This document shows positions 48,947-59,891 of a stretch of DNA of 64,000 nucleotides, piece by piece; the stretch's first letter is position 1; each line of letters opens with the position of its first letter. The notes below the pieces were generated by a model that was not told the DNA's origin, made no database searches, and saw nothing but the letters and a program-made list of their open reading frames with translations. The stretch is taken from the NCBI GenBank assembly GCA_037892935.1, contig JAYXKI010000010.1:1488001-1552000 (forward strand), written 5' to 3'. Source of the stretch: Phlebopus portentosus (Eukaryota; Basidiomycota; Agaricomycetes; Boletales; Boletinellaceae). Position numbers and translations under genes: made by a program.

Positions 48947-51900
48947 TCATAAGTTGGATTCGGCGTCTAGGTCATCCGCCGCGGTCTCTTGTGCTAGGTT
49001 GTCGAGTTCCGGCGTGGATTTCTGAGTGAGGTCTTCGACTGAGTCGATGATTCGAGTGCGTGCGTGGTAGGGGATAACTCTGAATGCTGCGTAACGAAGT
49101 GCTGAAATGGCGCCGTTTGCTTCGGCGAGAACGTAGGATCCTCCTTTGGTTCGCCGCACGACAATCATGGGCCCTAGGTATTTCGGCTTTGTCTTCCTGT
49201 TCAGCTCGTTTTCTATCTGGGAGTTCCTGACCAGCACAAGTGAGCCGGGGGCGAAATTGTAATCCTTAATTGTTGCGGCGTGGGTTTTCTCGAAGTCCTG
49301 TATGGATTTGAAGCGTCCCTGGATGACAGATTCCTTGACTCGTTGGAGGTCCTCTGGTCGTTTCTGGAGTGCCCTTGCTCTCGCCGCGATGAGTTGTGCG
49401 TCGGACATCTTGGAGGTGACCGCCGGCGAGATGTACGTCTGTTCGGCGAGGTCGAAGGGGAGTACTGGTTCGACGCCGTGGGCCATAAAGTATGGGCTAT
49501 AGCCTGTGCGGCGTTGGATCGTGATTCGTTCAGCCCAAATGGCGTGGTATATATGCTGGGACCACTTGTCTGGGCTTGCGTCGGCGAGCTTCATTAGGGT
49601 TTCTCTGAGGTCCCGGTGTCGCCGCTCAATGATTCCGTTGGCTCTTGAGTTGTACGGCGAGATTCGGATGTGCTGGACATTGTATTTGGCGAGAAGGCGG
49701 GGTAAGTCCTTGGAGAATGAGGCGCCGTTGTCGGTTACGATCTCCTCGACTCGTCCCCATCTTGACAAAATATCTTCAAAAACGAAGCGTGCTATCGAGG
49801 CGGCGTTATCTTTGCGCAGCATTCGGAATTCGGGGTATCCGGTGAGCGAGTCTCGGGCCTGAACGATATACTTGAATCCGCCGGAGGGCGGCATTAACAT
49901 CGCGTCTATATGCACCCTGGAGAATAGCGGCGCGGGCGTCGGGCTTTGCGGCGTGGTATATATTTTCGTAAACTGCCTCGTTTGGCATCGGTGGCAGGTT
50001 CTGATATACCATTTGATGTCCTGATGCATTCCTGGCCACCAGAATCGGTCTTGAATCGTTGTTCTGACAGAGAAGAAGCCTTTGTGGCCGAGTTCGTCGT
50101 GGGCAGTTCTGATAATGGAAATTCGGCGTTCCGGCGGAATAACGAGTGCGGCGTGACCTTTGTCGTTCTTTCTGTAGAGTTCGCCATGCTGTAGGAAGAA
50201 ACGAGTGGCTCGGCGTACGAACTGTTTGAATTGGGCGTCTGAAAGATCGGCGGGGCAGGATGGGGCGGCGAGAAATTTCTTGATACACTCGAGGTCTTTG
50301 AATCCTTTTTGGGAGGCTTTGTGATCGGGGAGTTGTACGGGATCGCTGTTTGGGGTATAGGCCGTGTCGGAAAGGTCTTGGTTAAGGAAGGAGTATTGAT
50401 GGTCGATCCATTCTTCGAAGCCTTCGTCTCGCGGCGGATCGGTTTGTGCGGCGCCGCGGCGTGATAGGCCGTCTGGGCCGAGGTGTTTGGGCGCCGGCGT
50501 ATGAATGATCGTGAAATTGAAAAGTAAGATGCCGGCGATCCATCTATTGATAGTGGCGTTGGGTTGGAGGTCTGGGTTGTTAATCATGCCTTTAATATAG
50601 CTGGCGTCGACTTCGACGAAAAAGTGATCAATGCCGACGAGGTATATGCGCGCCTCATATAGAGCTCTGAAGAGGCCGAAGAGTTCTAGCTTCGCCTGGG
50701 AGTAGTTTCGTTCTCTGTTGTTCCAAGTTCCGGACATGAAACGGGATGGGACCCTTTCGCCGTTTTCGCCGAGCTGTAACAAGATGGCGCCGTAGCCATA
50801 AACGGAGGAGTCTACACAGAAATGAACAGGTTGTCCTGACTCGTAGTCAATAGAACGAATGGCGCCGGAGGATGCTACGGCGTGTTTTAGTAGATCCATA
50901 GATCGGCGGGCGTCTTCGTCGAATAGGAAGGGCTGGTCTTTGCAGAGTAGTTTGTTGAGACCGGCGGATAGTCTGGCGTAGTTCTTCACGAAGTGTCTAA
51001 GGACGCCGGCCGTACCTAAGAATGCCCGAACATCGTGGACATCCCGTGGCGGCGGCCAATCCATTATCGCCTTGACCCTGGATGCGTCTGGGACTCGGCC
51101 GGCGTAATTACAGGTGTGTCCTACAATGACTGCTTCTGGTGCGGCGATGATGAGTTTCTTACCCGAGACAGTGGCGCCGACTACTTTGAGGCGTTGGAGG
51201 ACGCGGTTGACGTCGTTGAGATGTTCCCAGATGAAGCGGCGGATGTTCGGGTTTCCCGGAATGGTTTCGTAGTTTCCGGCGGCGAGCTCGTATCGGGATT
51301 TAGGCCCTTTTACAGGAATATCGTCGATGTATGGGATACAGACGTGGGGTATTTCATCTTTGAGTACGAAGGTGACGTCGGCGTGCATAATTTGTTGCGA
51401 GTTGGTGTATCCTATAGGAATCGACGTGAGGCGAAACGCGCCGAGAGGTGTTTGGAATGTTGTGAGGTCGCGGGATCGTACGTCGAGCTTTCTCTGGTCG
51501 AAGGCGACGAATAGATCGAGTGTGGTGTAGCAGGCATGGCCGCCGAAGGTCTCGGCGATGTGTTCTGTGGGGTAAGGGACGGAGGGGTCGCGTATGGAGA
51601 CTTTGTTGAGTGGCTGGAGGTCGTGTACAAGTCGAAGGGATTTTCCATCCTTTTTAACGACGCAGAACCATCGGGAGCGGTAAGAGGAATTGGACGGCTC
51701 GTAGACGCCGGAGTTAATTTTGTCTTTGATTATGCGAACCACTTCGTTGAAGATCCCCGGCGGAATAGGGATGTTTTTCATTACCCACGGCGTATGGTCG
51801 ACAGTAGGAATTAGAACCGGCGCGAAGTATTGATAGTCGAGGGAGCCCTTTTCTGTTTCGTCCCAAGCTAGGCCGTCTTCATGTTGTAGAAGGGTCCAGT

Positions 51901-52432
51901 AGGCGAGGTTCTTTTCTTCCTCACTGAGGAAGCCAGTTGGGTCGATGTCTAGGGCGTCGAAGCGCTCTTGTGTAAAGCGGCGTCCTGGAATGAACTCCGG
52001 CGGATCGATAGGGAGCTTCGGTAGATCTGTGAGCGGCTGCGGGTGTGATTTGCGTATGATGCGGTAGTCCTCTGGAAGGGTCGCCGATATAGGTTTGGTT
52101 CGTTGGGCGACCTTTTTGTACTTGTAGGCGTGCCCGGCCGGTTGAGCGGCCGTGGTATTAAGAGTGCTGTTGGAGCGGGGTATTCGGTTGCGTACGGGGA
52201 GTGATTCATCATCGAAAATAGAGTTAATGAAGAAGGCTGGATGTTTTTGGGCTTTGTTCTGGGCTGTGAAACCCTTTTCGGTGGATCGATCAGAAAATGA
52301 GGTGGAGATATCTATGGTGCGGGGATTGAAGGCGATATTTACAGTCGCCGGGCCGTGATGGAGGACATATGCGTCGGGTATGGTTGGGGGTATATGCCGC
52401 ATATGTTCCGGCGGACGCCGCTGGGACGTCAT
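48947..52432 (-). CDS. Pol of the young element: RT, RNase H, integrase (1161 aa, intact)
   Basis: Reverse transcriptase spans about residues 205-440, with Asp306 in TTLDLFVAF and the active-site YIDD at 368-371. RNase H (about 535-655) keeps Asp541, Glu583 and Asp609. The integrase has an HHCC finger (His778, His783, Cys813, Cys816) and a catalytic core with Asp843, Asp901 and Glu936, spaced D-57-D-34-E. The C-terminus has a GPY/F-like module (KYLGPMIVVRRTKGGSYVL) and no chromodomain, unlike the surrounding old element. No stop or frameshift interrupts it. The ATG overlaps the gag-pro stop as ATGA (52432-52429), and an in-frame TAG lies six bases upstream of the ATG. Pol must therefore start at this ATG, most simply by termination-reinitiation. 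Confidence 0.93.
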   Translation of the reverse strand: MTSQRRPPEHMRHIPPTIPDAYVLHHGPATVNIAFNPRTIDISTSFSDRSTEKGFTAQNKAQKHPAFFINSIFDDESLPVRNRIPRSNSTLNTTAAQPAGHAYKYKKVAQRTKPISATLPEDYRIIRKSHPQPLTDLPKLPIDPPEFIPGRRFTQERFDALDIDPTGFLSEEEKNLAYWTLLQHEDGLAWDETEKGSLDYQYFAPVLIPTVDHTPWVMKNIPIPPGIFNEVVRIIKDKINSGVYEPSNSSYRSRWFCVVKKDGKSLRLVHDLQPLNKVSIRDPSVPYPTEHIAETFGGHACYTTLDLFVAFDQRKLDVRSRDLTTFQTPLGAFRLTSIPIGYTNSQQIMHADVTFVLKDEIPHVCIPYIDDIPVKGPKSRYELAAGNYETIPGNPNIRRFIWEHLNDVNRVLQRLKVVGATVSGKKLIIAAPEAVIVGHTCNYAGRVPDASRVKAIMDWPPPRDVHDVRAFLGTAGVLRHFVKNYARLSAGLNKLLCKDQPFLFDEDARRSMDLLKHAVASSGAIRSIDYESGQPVHFCVDSSVYGYGAILLQLGENGERVPSRFMSGTWNNRERNYSQAKLELFGLFRALYEARIYLVGIDHFFVEVDASYIKGMINNPDLQPNATINRWIAGILLFNFTIIHTPAPKHLGPDGLSRRGAAQTDPPRDEGFEEWIDHQYSFLNQDLSDTAYTPNSDPVQLPDHKASQKGFKDLECIKKFLAAPSCPADLSDAQFKQFVRRATRFFLQHGELYRKNDKGHAALVIPPERRISIIRTAHDELGHKGFFSVRTTIQDRFWWPGMHQDIKWYIRTCHRCQTRQFTKIYTTPQSPTPAPLFSRVHIDAMLMPPSGGFKYIVQARDSLTGYPEFRMLRKDNAASIARFVFEDILSRWGRVEEIVTDNGASFSKDLPRLLAKYNVQHIRISPYNSRANGIIERRHRDLRETLMKLADASPDKWSQHIYHAIWAERITIQRRTGYSPYFMAHGVEPVLPFDLAEQTYISPAVTSKMSDAQLIAARARALQKRPEDLQRVKESVIQGRFKSIQDFEKTHAATIKDYNFAPGSLVLVRNSQIENELNRKTKPKYLGPMIVVRRTKGGSYVLAEANGAISALRYAAFRVIPYHARTRIIDSVEDLTQKSTPELDNLAQETAADDLDAESNL

Positions 52433-54907
52433 TGTCTAGGGGGGCGCTGTTTTTCTGTCCCGGCGCCGCGCTGAATCGTCGGGATCGACATGGTTTCGTT
52501 CGTATCGGGATGAGTAAGGTATAGCGTCTGTTCGCCGTCGGCCTCGTCTATGACCTGCGCCCTAGTGTGTACGAAAAACGGCCGGCCTAATAGTAACTGA
52601 AAGGGGGCCTTTTCGACGACCTGGACTTGGACAACAATAGAGAAGGCGCCTATGGTGAGTCTGACGCGAGGGATGAGTCCCGCCGAGCGTGAGGTTTGTC
52701 TGTCGGCGGTTTCTACTGTGATTGCTTGGCTCATTATCGTCGGGGACCCGAGGTCCTTCCATACCTCTTTTGGCACGGCGATAAATGTCGACCCCGAGTC
52801 GAGCAAAGCTTTTACTTCGAATTTATCATCGAGCCAGACCTCGATTTCGCGGAGGGGAATGTTCGGCGGGGCGACGGAAGGATCTTCGTCGCCGAAGTTA
52901 ACCGGCGAGGTGGGCCTCGGGATCGAGGCGTACATTGCCATCTCGTGATCAGGATTTTCCCTAATTAGTTCTCGGCGCCCCGTGACGAATTCTTTACACT
53001 TCTTTCTGATTTCGGGAGAGGCGGCGAGCAGGCTTCGGATCGGCAGGGTGACTTCCGAGTCCAGAATCTTGTCGAAAACGTTCGATACCGCGGCGTCATC
53101 GTATGCTGGTACGGTGGTTCGGTATTGTGGCTTCGGATCCGCCGCGTCGTCCCTGTGCGGCGCCGAGGGCGTGGGCGGCGGGGCCGGGCGTTGTCCGGGT
53201 GGTTTCCCCTTCTTGCTGTTATCTCCCCATTTCGGGTTGGGGTCTCGAGGCGGCTTTCTGGTGGGGATTTCGATTCCGTCGAAAACTTCTCTGGGGCCTG
53301 GCCGTCTTCCGGCGGCGGCGAAGGCATTCTGCGGTTGTTCGGGGGATTCTTCTTGTTCAAAAAGGAGCGCGACTCCGTCGCAGGCATCGTCGTCTGGGGG
53401 GTCTTCTGGGGTGATAGCCTCGAAGTAGTTCGATTCCTGGATTCGCGGCGGCAGGCCGTTCGGCGGATTTGTATTGTAGGCTAAGGGAGGCGGTGCCCGG
53501 TTGAGGCCCTGGTACATAGATTCCTGTGATGGAGGGTGTGACTGATACATGGATTGTTGAGTCGGCGGTTGTCCCTGATATGTGGGATCCTGCCTCGGCG
53601 GAGCGATCCTTGGCAGCGTGTCGGATACGGGCTGAATGGGGAGCTGGACACCAACTGGTGCGTAGTTTGGATTCTCTATGAAGAGCTTATTAATCCTGTC
53701 CAGTACTGACATCCCCGGTTCTCCCTGAGGAAGTCGGCCGTTGGAGGGGTACAAGTACCCTTTGGTGTCGGCGAGCATGATTCCCCTCTGGATCAGGGAG
53801 ATCTTGGTGGGACAGTCGCGGGTAGAGTGCGTTACACTGGCGCATACGGCGCATTTTCCGTTAAATCTGGCTTGTCGGGGCTGCGGCGGGGCTCCTGCGG
53901 TTGGCGGCGGAGCGCGGCGGTTTGACTTCTCGGTGGCTTCACGGAGGGCGCGCATTTCCTGGATTAGGAGGGACACCCACGGTTCTTCTTGCTTGACCTG
54001 GGGTTGGTTGATGACTCCGTAGGCCGGAGCACCGGGCTGCGGCGGCGGCGTGTACGTCGTAACTTGTGTATAGGTGGGCATGGCCGCTGTCGCCGCATAC
54101 ATCAGTGGTTGGTCGGCGGTTGTGAGGCGGCCGCCGGTTAGGATGCGTTCTAGTTCTCTTACAACTGTGTCGATGTCCCAGGGGCACGCCGGTAGGGTGG
54201 TCGTGCTTGACAAACTGCAAATTAAGATCCAGCTCTCTGTTTAGCGTCGGGTGGAGGCCTTCTCTGAACATACGCTTCTGTTCGAACTCTGATAGCATGC
54301 CGGCGTCGATAAGATACGAGGAGACGGTGATAAAGTTCCTATGGTATTCGCCGAGGGCGGCGGTGTTCAGCATAATTTGGTTGCGGCTTATGTTAATAAG
54401 GTTGTGGAGGTCGCCGAGTGTGTACTGGGTCGTAGCGTTTGGGTAGTACTTTAGGATAGCGTCTTTGAATGCCATAAAGTCGTTTCCTCTCGTTTCGGGC
54501 CTTTTGCACCATAGCTGATCGTCTTTAGCGTCGGCGTAGCATCTTGCCCAAGCGATCATTTGTGCATCTGTTAGGCCGGCGCTTCGTCCAAATAGCCGGA
54601 CTCTGTTAAAGAAGATGGGGATTTCTGCGGGGTCGCCGGAGGCGTTGAACTTCGGCGCGCGGCGGTCTCCCGGGTAGGGCATTGTAGCTCCTGGCACTGG
54701 TGGGTTGGAACCACTTAATAGATAGGTGTCTGGGTCACTGAGGTCTGGAAGAGGGGGAAAGGCGCCGGTGGGGGGTGGTGCTGGTGCGGCATAGGCTGGT
54801 GCGGTGAGAGACGGCTGTAGGGGGGGCGGCGGGATTGATCCTGAGGCTGTAGGGGGTGCAGCGGGGTTGCCAGTATGGATGCTGGTCATTGTTGGTATCG
54901 AGGCCAT
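52429..54907 (-). CDS. Gag and aspartic protease of the young element, frame broken once
   Basis: Starts MASIPTMTSIHTGN at ATG 54907. The capsid-like part (APKFNASGDPAEIPIFFNRV, WARCYADAKDDQLWCKRP, YPNATTQYTLGDLHNLIN) is typical of Ty3/Gypsy gag. Near 54184-54181, a four-C run in the sense strand, the frame must move +1 for the sequence to continue as WDIDTVVRELERILTGG. The original frame goes on to a stop at 53939 without meaningful sequence. After the shift come a Pro/Gln-rich linker, a CCHC zinc knuckle (CAVCASVTHSTRDC), a long disordered tail and an aspartic protease with VKALLDSGSTFIAVP, ending in the ATGA overlap with pol. The shift lies upstream of the zinc knuckle, so it may be a mutation or base-calling error in the C run, or a programmed +1 shift. 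The protease Asp is intact. Confidence 0.83.
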
Positions 54908-54934
54908 CTTAGGAGCTGTGCTGGGGGTGGGTGG

Positions 54935-55688
54935 TTAGGAGTTGTCAATTGGGGAGAGCCACGGCCTCTGAGCTGGTGTCGGCGGCGTAAGAGGGGGGGG
55001 GGGGGAGAGCCTCGCCGATCGCTCTTCTTCGACGGGGGATAGTGGAGAGTCGGGGGTGATTGCGTGGCCGTGTACGAGGGAGTCGGGGACGTAAAGGTCG
55101 TCGTCCTCCTGTTCTTCTGCGGCGGAGTATAACTGTAGGCCGGTGCGGCGGTGGGGATCTGGGGGGTTGTCTATGTCGGAGAAGAGGTCGGTTTCGATGG
55201 GGCCGGTGGCTGGAGGTTCCTGGAGGGATATTGACAGGTCCTCGATGCCGCCGGGGACACGAACGTGAGTACTGGGGCGAATTTCGGATTCGCGGAGGTC
55301 TTTAGGAACGTGGATGAAACGAGGGGGAATTATAGGCGATATAGGGTGTGCGGCGGCGGTGCTTGCGCTTTCGCCGGGCGGTGGGTTACGTGTAAAAGGA
55401 GTGATAGATGCTCTTCTGGGACGCCGGGTGGGTGGGTCGTCTGCGGCGATGGACGCGCGTCGACGGTTCGGCGCGGACGGAGATCTGGGTGCGGTGGGAC
55501 GGGGTTCTTCTGTTCGGCCTCTTGTAAAGAGTGTGGAATAATGGTATGGTTGGCCGGCGGTTGTGGCTGAGGCTGTTTGACTGTTTTCCGCCCTTCTTTG
55601 CAGCCTTAGTGAGTATCGCGTGCCCTTGGAAGGGCCTGAGATCGGTTGGAACGACACCTTTTTACCTCCCTCGCGGTGGGCTCCAAAA
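54935..55688 (-). other. ATG-less leading ORF in frame with gag
   Basis: A frame is open from inside the 5' LTR (55747) to a TAA at 54935-54937, about 270 codons with no Met codon apart from a GTG. It is in the same frame as gag, which starts nine codons after the TAA. It reads as Pro/Arg/Ser-rich and acidic sequence (RRASIAADDPPTRRPRRA, ESEIRPSTHVRVPGGIEDL, SAAEEQEDDDLYVPDSL). The TAA lies in CTCCTAAC, a fungal branch-site look-alike, followed 14 bp later by a CAG. The stop could thus be removed by splicing, though no good donor is obvious. It may be translated as a leader of gag, via a spliced exon, or not at all. Confidence 0.4.
55668..55685 (-). promoter_or_regulatory. Candidate primer-binding site of the young element
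   Basis: Three bases inside the 5' LTR the element strand reads TGGAGCCCACCGCGAGG. A PBS normally starts TGG, pairing with the CCA end of a host tRNA. The tRNA was not identified. Confidence 0.5.
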
Positions 55689-57394
55689 TGTAGACTATCA
55701 GACTCTCCTAGACAGGGACAAAGGCGGCGGCGGCGGCATTCGACCACAGGGAGGCGATGTCAAAGGTGTCGAGAGGAAAAAGGGGAGGTCCTACCAGATC
55801 TACAGACTACCTACAGGCTTTCAGAAGCGACACTCAGCTCAGATGTACAAGGATCTGGCTGTTAGGGCAGATCCGCCGGGCCTTCGAATAACTCGCCGCG
55901 GCGATCCGGGCCTCGGCGACTGTATAGGGATCGCCGAGTCCGACTGAACCGGCGAAGGGGTCGCAGCGGCGGACTGGGTGCGGGGCCGGCGGAGGTTCGC
56001 ACCAGTGCAATTCCGCCTGGTAGTCGGGGAGATGACGTCGGAACGACACAGAGAGGGTGCGGGAGAGAGAGAGTCGACACCACTTAAAAGGGGAGTAGTG
56101 TCGGCGGTGGAACGACGCGGAGGCGGCGAGAAGTGGGAGACTGGACTCAGTCGAAAAGGGGCGCCGGCGCCGACGGAAGGGGTGAACACAAGAAGAGTGA
56201 CAGCTGCGTCGAGGCGTCGACGAAGTCTAACAGATGCCTAGAAGAGTGACGGCTGCGTCGAGGCGTTGAGGAAGAATCACAAATGTTCAGGGCCCGAGCG
56301 GCGGCGGAGGCTAGAGAGAGAGAGATGGCGATGCAGATATGAGTGGGACGTCCCCGGAGCGATTACTAGACGAGTGACAGCTGCGCAGAGGGGAGACGAC
56401 CAGGGCGGCGAATGAGCTCGGCGGCTTCTATCCTGTGAGATCCGGGGCCACGCCGTCAGGACGGGATCGGCGAGGGCACGTGACCGGGAGTTCGCCCGAT
56501 CCGGCTGTCTGGTTCTCTGTATATACTGGTTTCTTGAGGGGGGCTTCTTTACTTGTGGTTGGTCTCTGGTAACTGCGTTCTAGAGTGTATATCTGCTGCT
56601 TTTTAGGATACATACATGCTCTCTATATATACTATGAGTCCTTGGTAAGAAATATCACTTAAAGCGGCGGGCGGCGAGGCGTGACAGGCGCGCCGCGACG
56701 GCGGGGGCCGCCACCGAGATGCGCCGCCAAGCCACCAAGACCTAGGGGCGCCCCAATCGGAACGGCGGAGTGCTGGTACGTCGTGTCGAATGTCGGGGCC
56801 GTTCGGATCGGTCAGGGCGCGCTCTATATAGATCTGAAACGCCAAGGGGTCGAATAAAACTAAAAGGGGGAATATACGGACGGCCGCCGGGCGCGCTACC
56901 GCGCTCGGCGTACAATGTGGGATGATAAGAATATGAAACAATCAACGAAATGGACCTGAGATTGGCTATCGTTCACCCAGCCGGCGCGGCGGCGGGCATA
57001 CACCTCCGCGATGGCGCGATATACATCCGCCGCAGCGCGTCCGGCCGCCGTGCGAGCACTTCCGAAGCCCGGAGTCACCGGATTCGGCGGAACCGTTCTT
57101 GAGAGAGGCTGGAGAAGGGGAACTAGGATTTGGTCGAAGGGAGGACAAGGTGATCATAAGATAGGAGTGGAGGCATCGCCGCCGGTTCGTATGGTCGGCG
57201 GCGGCGGCGGCGTGGATGCTGTTCCTAGGCCGCCGAAGGTCCGGCGGCCGCTGAGCAGGCTGTATTATGGGTAACGGCGGCGAAGGCTGGTTTGCTGGCA
57301 ATAGTACGCGGGGTGTCCTGGGTATGGCATAGGGGAGTACCGCCCTTACAGGCCTGTGCCGCTGGACCGGTACAGGTTAGTGCGGCGCACTACA
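55689..57394 (-). repeat. 5' LTR of the young element
   Basis: 1706 bp, partner of 42913-44627. Being the upstream LTR in the element's minus orientation, it should carry the active promoter. A CTATATAT/TATATAC motif near 56624-56632 and TATATAGA near 56825 are TATA-like candidates. Confidence 0.93.
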
Positions 57395-57398
57395 CCGT

Positions 57399-57988
57399 CA
57401 GCATTGAAGACTGGTCTAGGCCGAATGTACCTTTTGAGTGGGGAAACCATACCGTTTGACAAAACCTTTGTCAATGCATGAGCCCATGCATCCTGAGTCA
57501 ATCAGCGCATGAGCATCGATGAAGTTTTCCTCTTCGAGTAGAGGGTTCAACAAGTCCACTTCATCATCACCTGCTACCTTCGGGTGTACAATGCTAACAA
57601 AAGCATCCAACTCTTTTCCTTCTGTCCGCCGCATGAACTGATCTGCATCCACAATGCCCTCGCGCCATACCTCAGCCACGCATCTGCCTACCACATCCCA
57701 CACTGCTTCAGTGATGTTTGCCTAAGCAACAACATTCTCATGGTAAGGTGCTTCTGCCACAACCTCATTTTTTATAGCAGTTTGATTCCGCTCTTCCTCT
57801 CTCAATTCGCCTGCTTGCACATCTGTTCTTCTGACAAATAAATCTTCATAGACTTCAAAGTCGTTGTCGTCATCTTCAGATTCATCTGGTAGTACGTCAG
57901 TAAGGATCTTTCGAAGGGTGAAACCATCACTGATATTTGCATCTTGATATTGTACAACAGGACGATTATATTTTAATGAGTTCAACAA
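57399..57988 (-). pseudogene. Protease remnant of the old element, interrupted by the young insertion
   Basis: Two fragments in one frame (57988-57722 and 57703-57416) carry an acidic linker (DESEDDDNDFEVYEDLF) and the aspartic protease core ENFIDAHALIDSGCMGS. The frame is lost after KVHSA, while the next frame reads RPVFNADG. It then continues on the far side of the young element at 42908 as TSNKAGLIKEYIVI. So the young element landed inside the codons for NADGT of this gene. Confidence 0.85.
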
Positions 57989-58089
57989 AAAGAGTCCTTT
58001 AGGAGACCGACCAGTCGTTCCGACATCTACATCTGGTCTTCTAGAAAACCCTCACCTTCCACTAATTCTTCTAGCTCAGCAGGTACTGC

Positions 58090-59106
58090 TCAGATGTTGA
58101 CCTCTTCGAAGGAGGATTCCTTCGCTTGACTGAGCTCTTTGAGGAGTGCTTCTCTGTCTTCTAGAACAAAGGCCGTGATGATGGCACGTATCGCTTCACG
58201 ACCTCGTGGGCATTCTCTGATGTAGTGGCCCATCTGACCACACTTGTAACAAGCACATGTACAACGCACCTGGTTCATCATCACATCCATGGATTGTCCT
58301 AAGCCTCCATATGTTACTCCCGTTGCATCACGACGATCTTGGGCGGAAGGTACGAAAGGATGAGCTGCTTGTTGAGGCAGCATAGGACGTCTTATCAGTG
58401 GTGCCGGAGCTGGCTTTGTCACTGTCAAGCCAATTGTCTTCCTCCAATGTTCAGCCATCAGGTTCCTGATTTGGCATTTGACCCTGTCGACCTTGACAGC
58501 AGCTTTCTTGAACTCTTCATATGACATCAGTTCATTGAGCAATCTCATGATACCTTCGACGACCTTTGGGCTTAGCACCCTCTTTAGATGACTCATCAAC
58601 CATTCGTCGTGTGCCTCTGTTGCTAGGCCAGTGTCCACTCGGCAAATGTCAAACTTGTTGAAGAACTTGTTGGCATTGAGGTCTCCTTAGTACATCACAT
58701 CTAGTCATTCGAAGGCTTTTTGGGATCTGGCAGGGTCATCGAATGACGTGTCCAGCTTCTTCAAGAAGGTGTCTCAGCTGTCCGTGAACATCAGGTTGCC
58801 ATCTTCATTAACTGCTCCACTAGTGTAACTTTCCACCCAGTGAGCCACAGCACCACTCTTCATGTACAACAGAGTGAACATAATCTTACTTTTGTTCATC
58901 CTGAACTCTGACTCAGATGCATAGATGTAGAGACGCAGCTCTCGCTTGAAGTTCACATAATTGTATTTGCCATCGAAGTCTCTTGGTTTGACAATGTAGA
59001 CCTTCTTCAATGCTTTTGAGCCTTGGTTCACACTTTTGCCTGCAGCTTGGAGTGCTAGTGCAACCGCTGTCACAAGGTTGGTCATAGCTTCCTTCGACAA
59101 CGACAT
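58090..59106 (-). pseudogene. Gag remnant of the old element
   Basis: Starts near 59106 (MSLSKEAMTNLVTAVALALQ). It has the capsid-like segments KPRDFDGKYNYVNFKRELRL and AEHWRKTIGLTV, and a CCHC zinc knuckle (CYKCGQMGHYIREC, near 58205-58250). In-frame stops lie around 58771-58773 and at about 58690-58640, so full-length Gag cannot be made. Confidence 0.85.
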
Positions 59107-59891
59107 TTTGTATTCTTTCTTGTCTTCTTCTTCATCTTCTTTACTTGGTATGAGCAGTGCTGGTTCTCAGAATTTGCCAAATGATAATGAAGGTTTGATA
59201 GGGGGGGCTATTGTCTGAGTAGTTGAAGTTGATGGCCCTGGTAAGGAAATTGTTGGTTGCATTGGGGTAGGGGGCATGGGTTCGTCTATGTCATCTTCTC
59301 ACTTCGCTCTCCAATAGAGGGACTTTTCTCCCCTCTGGGAGTACCACTTCTTTGCAGTTTCGTCTCACCAAGTGTCGAAGACTTGATCTCCTACTTTGAT
59401 GATGTAGTGTCCTCGTGAAGCGCTCCACCTAGAGTTTGCCAGTAGGGCTGCTCATTGGTCATCAGTTAGCTCCACCTTGATAGGCTGGGGGTGGAACAGG
59501 GATCGGGATGGAGTTCGGATGGGTCCTACTTTGGATGATCAGCTCATCTTTGAAATTGATAACTAAGTGAAAGGCTCTGAGGTATACAATGAACGAGATA
59601 CTGGTCGACGACTAGACTCTATGCATCACCTACGAGAATGTCTGATGTTGGTTCCAAAGGAGGGTAATTCTGAGTGCCACAGTGATGTGATTGGTTGATA
59701 CTTCGGGTACTATCCGGTCATGTCGGAGTCAATCGGACTTCGACAGGCAAGATAGGGGTTTGTTGTCTGTACGGTAGAAACCAGGTTTTGTTCGATGTCG
59801 TTCTTCAAAGGTATACTTCAGGGGACACATCACAGGTGAGCGCTCAACAACAACGGGATCAGATGTGAGCCAGAGGTAGGTCTTTCTATTA
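59107..59891 (-). other. Leader of the old element, between gag remnant and 5' LTR
   Basis: 785 bp with only broken coding frames. The family's gag may once have extended further upstream, since an acidic Lys/Glu-rich frame precedes 59106, but stops interrupt it. No primer-binding site starting TGG is seen beside the LTR. Confidence 0.5.

Larger units (their letters stand above)
42913..57394 (-). mobile_element. Young 14.5-kb Ty3/Gypsy LTR retrotransposon with extra genes, nested in the old element
   Basis: LTRs at 42913-44627 (1715 bp) and 55689-57394 (1706 bp) start TGTAGACTATC and end GCGCACTACA. CCGT at 42909-42912 recurs at 57395-57398 as a 4-bp target duplication. The LTRs differ by about six substitutions plus one 9-bp indel in a GGAGGCGGC repeat, so insertion is recent. 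In minus orientation the internal part holds a primer-binding-like site, an ATG-less leading ORF, gag-pro, an intact pol, a 4.3-kb accessory region with one sense ORF and one antisense spliced gene, and a polypurine tract (AGAAGGAGA, 44628-44636) beside the 3' LTR. It is GC-rich and CpG-rich, in sharp contrast to the flanks. Gypsy elements are usually 5-8 kb, so this one is roughly twice the norm. Confidence 0.93.

Noticed and set aside
52982..53428. Plus-strand ORFs over the gag-pro gene (also 51035-51514 over pol)
   Set aside because: Shadows of GC-rich minus-strand coding sequence.
53939..54180. C-terminal part of the unshifted gag frame as real protein
   Set aside because: After the C4 run this frame turns into Arg/His/Pro-rich sequence without family resemblance, whereas the shifted frame continues a typical Gag.
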